Source of the DNA: Campylorhamphus procurvoides
Lineage: Eukaryota; Chordata; Aves; Passeriformes; Dendrocolaptidae
Direction of reading: 5' to 3'
Length of the DNA: 64,000 nt
NCBI GenBank assembly: GCA_013396655.1
Contig: WBMV01007804.1
Span: forward strand, 1,245,291-1,309,290
This document shows positions 62,026-64,000 of this stretch, one piece after another. The number at the start of each line of letters is the position of its first letter. Position 1 is the first letter of the stretch. The notes below the pieces were generated by a model that did not search any database, was not told the DNA's origin, and was given only the letters and a program-made list of their open reading frames with translations. The position numbers and the translations under genes are program-made.

Positions 62026-64000
62026 CTGAAAATCAGAAAAAAAAAGAAAGCAACATCAAGTTAACAACAATTAGATAAAGAGAACAGGTTTGGGTTTTGT
62101 TGTTTCGTTTTTTTTTTTCACATTCTGTACATCTGAAATAGTTTAATTGACAATGGTTTCTGTGTTGGAATAAAATAAGGACAAGTGTATATGTAGAAAT
62201 CAAGCAGTTGAGCCTGGATCTCCATGTTTATTTGGTAGTCATTTGCCACAAAGTGCAGATGCAAAAATCTATGTATACGTGGAAGATACAAGTTTCCCAA
62301 GTTAAAGAACTCCAAAAAGTAATTTGCTACTTCACTGTCTATTGAACTTCACATTCCATTTATTTTTTTCTTTAAGGTTAAGCAAGAGCTTAGATATTAC
62401 CTTGAAGAAGGATGGACTCAAGTACGTACTACATTCTCATGGCTAGGCTTGATGATCTGAAAAGTCTTTCCCACGTAAATGATTTTATGATTCAATGCCT
62501 TTTTTTCTCAATCACTTCACAGGCTGAAGTTGCAGAGAATCAGGTAAAAAATATGCAAAACATCTGGAAAAGCTACATTTCAAAAGTCCATACAAAGTCA
62601 CAAGTATAAAACTGTGTGTTATAAAAAGGGAAATCATTGCTACCCAATCCACTAAACTTTATTTGCGTACAGTTCTCAAATTTACATTCTCAAACCTTCA
62701 GCAACTGTCTCCTCCATAGGAGGAATTTCTAAGGTGTGAATTTCTTTTTCTTCTGTAGACAGACACGTACCACTCTGTGGTTCCATGCCCTTGTCATGCT
62801 ACAGAAGGCACCACAAAGTTTGTACAGGCAGATTGCTGAGTCTTAGCAAAGCCTCACTAAATTAATTAGGATTATGAAGAGGAGTGAGCACTCTCTACAC
62901 GGAACTCAGGACTGATGCTTCAGCTGTAAATCCCACCATTTTAGAACCACAGGTTCCGAGCACTATCACCAGCAGATAACCAGAATCACAGTTTTGCTTT
63001 TAAGGAGCATTTGTGTAATTTTCTGTGTTTCAAGCACTGAAATTCTAGCTGTTGTTTATTTGTCAGCTGGAACAAGACAAAAAAAGGTGCCTGTGGGGCC
63101 ATGGCTAAGATATATTCCTGTGCTGGCCTCCTCTCTAGGGTCAAATCATCAGGAAAGGATACGGAAACTTAATTCCCACTTTTACACCCCGTCTAGTTAA
63201 TTGATTGATAAAATGGACACATTATTGCTTTGATAGTCATTAGAGGTAGTTAGAGTTTGCAGGAGCTTTTATGAAAAAGTGGAAATTGCAATTTACATTC
63301 TTTCTGCATTATTTGTTTTACTCTATCGCTTTATTCTTGACTTTTTTATTCCCTGTTATATCCCCCACTCATCTTTTATTAGGGTTCTCCCTCTTCAGAA
63401 GGCTTAGAAGGAATTCCCCCCACTTTCCCATCCTCACTGCAGTCTGATGGCTGAAAGTCACAAAAGTATATTGATTTCTTCAGAGCAAATGGCCTATTGT
63501 TTACAGAGAAATTGTGTGTCCTCATGTATCTTAGCTGGGTTAAATGAGCAATCAGAGAGTTGAGTTCCAACTACAGTCCAAAGCACAGGTTTCAAGGTGC
63601 ATGATTAGACTTTCATTACCTATATTGCACAGCAAGGAGAGAGAGTCATTGCACGGAAATAATCACGCAGAGTAATTTTAGGTGGCCTTCCCTGCGCTAG
63701 TACTGTAGTGCATTTCCCTGTGGATGCTTCTACTCACTTCCTCCTACAGGTGGTTTTGCCTTTACAGCTTTTTATTTCCAATCTGCACTAGCTTTATCTA
63801 GCCAGGCAGTCTGTGTGTGGAATAGCTGTCTGGCAATTCCTCCTGTAATCCTGTTAAATCACAGCTAATACAAGTTGTCGCTCTCCTTTGACGAAATCTC
63901 CAAGCGTAACATCTTTTTCATGGCATTAGCCAGCCCAAAAGTAGTTCTGAACATATGAGCTTTTCTTGTTGACTTTTTACATACAGGTAACCATGTTTAT
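62026..64000 (-). other. Intron sequence upstream of exon a (incomplete)
   Basis: The previous exon must end with two bases of a codon. I found no open, splice-flanked candidate here and presume it lies beyond the right edge. The stretch holds a short CR1 tail (62441-62496). A good donor-like site on the minus strand near 63740 has no open frame leading to it. Confidence 0.6.
62441..62496 (+). mobile_element. CR1-type 3' tail fragment
   Basis: The string ggctaggcttgatgatctga, then aaagtctttcccacgtaaat and gattttatgattcaat, follows the CR1 terminal pattern. Only about 56 bases are convincing; the upstream gaaggatggactcaagt may belong to it. Confidence 0.6.

Noticed and set aside
63730..63760. 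Strong donor-like GGAA|gtgagt on the minus strand upstream of exon a.
   Set aside because: All three frames upstream contain stops before a plausible acceptor.

Overview
The window looks like part of a bird nuclear genome. It is AT-rich and intron-dominated, and it carries several chicken-repeat-1 (CR1) LINE fragments, the typical avian interspersed repeat. The finer lineage cannot be told from the sequence alone.

The only gene I can support is an internal part of one large gene on the minus strand. I read it as PIK3C2G, the class II phosphatidylinositol 3-kinase gamma catalytic subunit. Eleven exons run from 62025 down to 4274. All have GT donors and AG acceptors, every junction is phase-compatible, and together they give 1,293 nt of coding sequence (430 complete codons). 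They encode the segment before the C2 domain (61962-62025, 57044-57166, and a 34-bp microexon at 50104-50137), the PI3K-type C2 domain (41918-42113, 39358-39480, 33281-33412, 25477-25588), and the linker and first half of the helical PIK domain (23111-23241, 16162-16350, 5427-5520, 4274-4368). The promoter, N-terminus and Ras-binding region should lie beyond the right edge. The rest of the helical domain, the kinase domain and the C-terminal PX and C2 domains should lie beyond the left edge.

Everything else is intron. I recognise CR1 3' fragments at 6549-6602 (+), 23983-24029 (+), 24480-25003 (+), 26419-26932 (-), 37099-37343 (-), 39868-40363 (+), 51200-51868 (+) and 62441-62496 (+). An older CR1/L3-like copy with decayed reverse transcriptase lies at about 21120-22080 (-), and a possible LTR-like block at about 40439-40845. 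There are several microsatellites, a 15-bp perfect stem-loop at 17180-17218 and a degenerate 53-bp duplication at 25176-25280. The CR1 at 51200-51868 contains the only N (51597), flanked by a 43-bp near-perfect duplication that looks like an assembly join.

I found no RNA gene, CRISPR array, intact mobile element or undescribed system. Nearly all long open reading frames are chance frames in intron or repeat sequence. Exon and repeat calls come from reading the sequence and from memory of the families, not from alignments.
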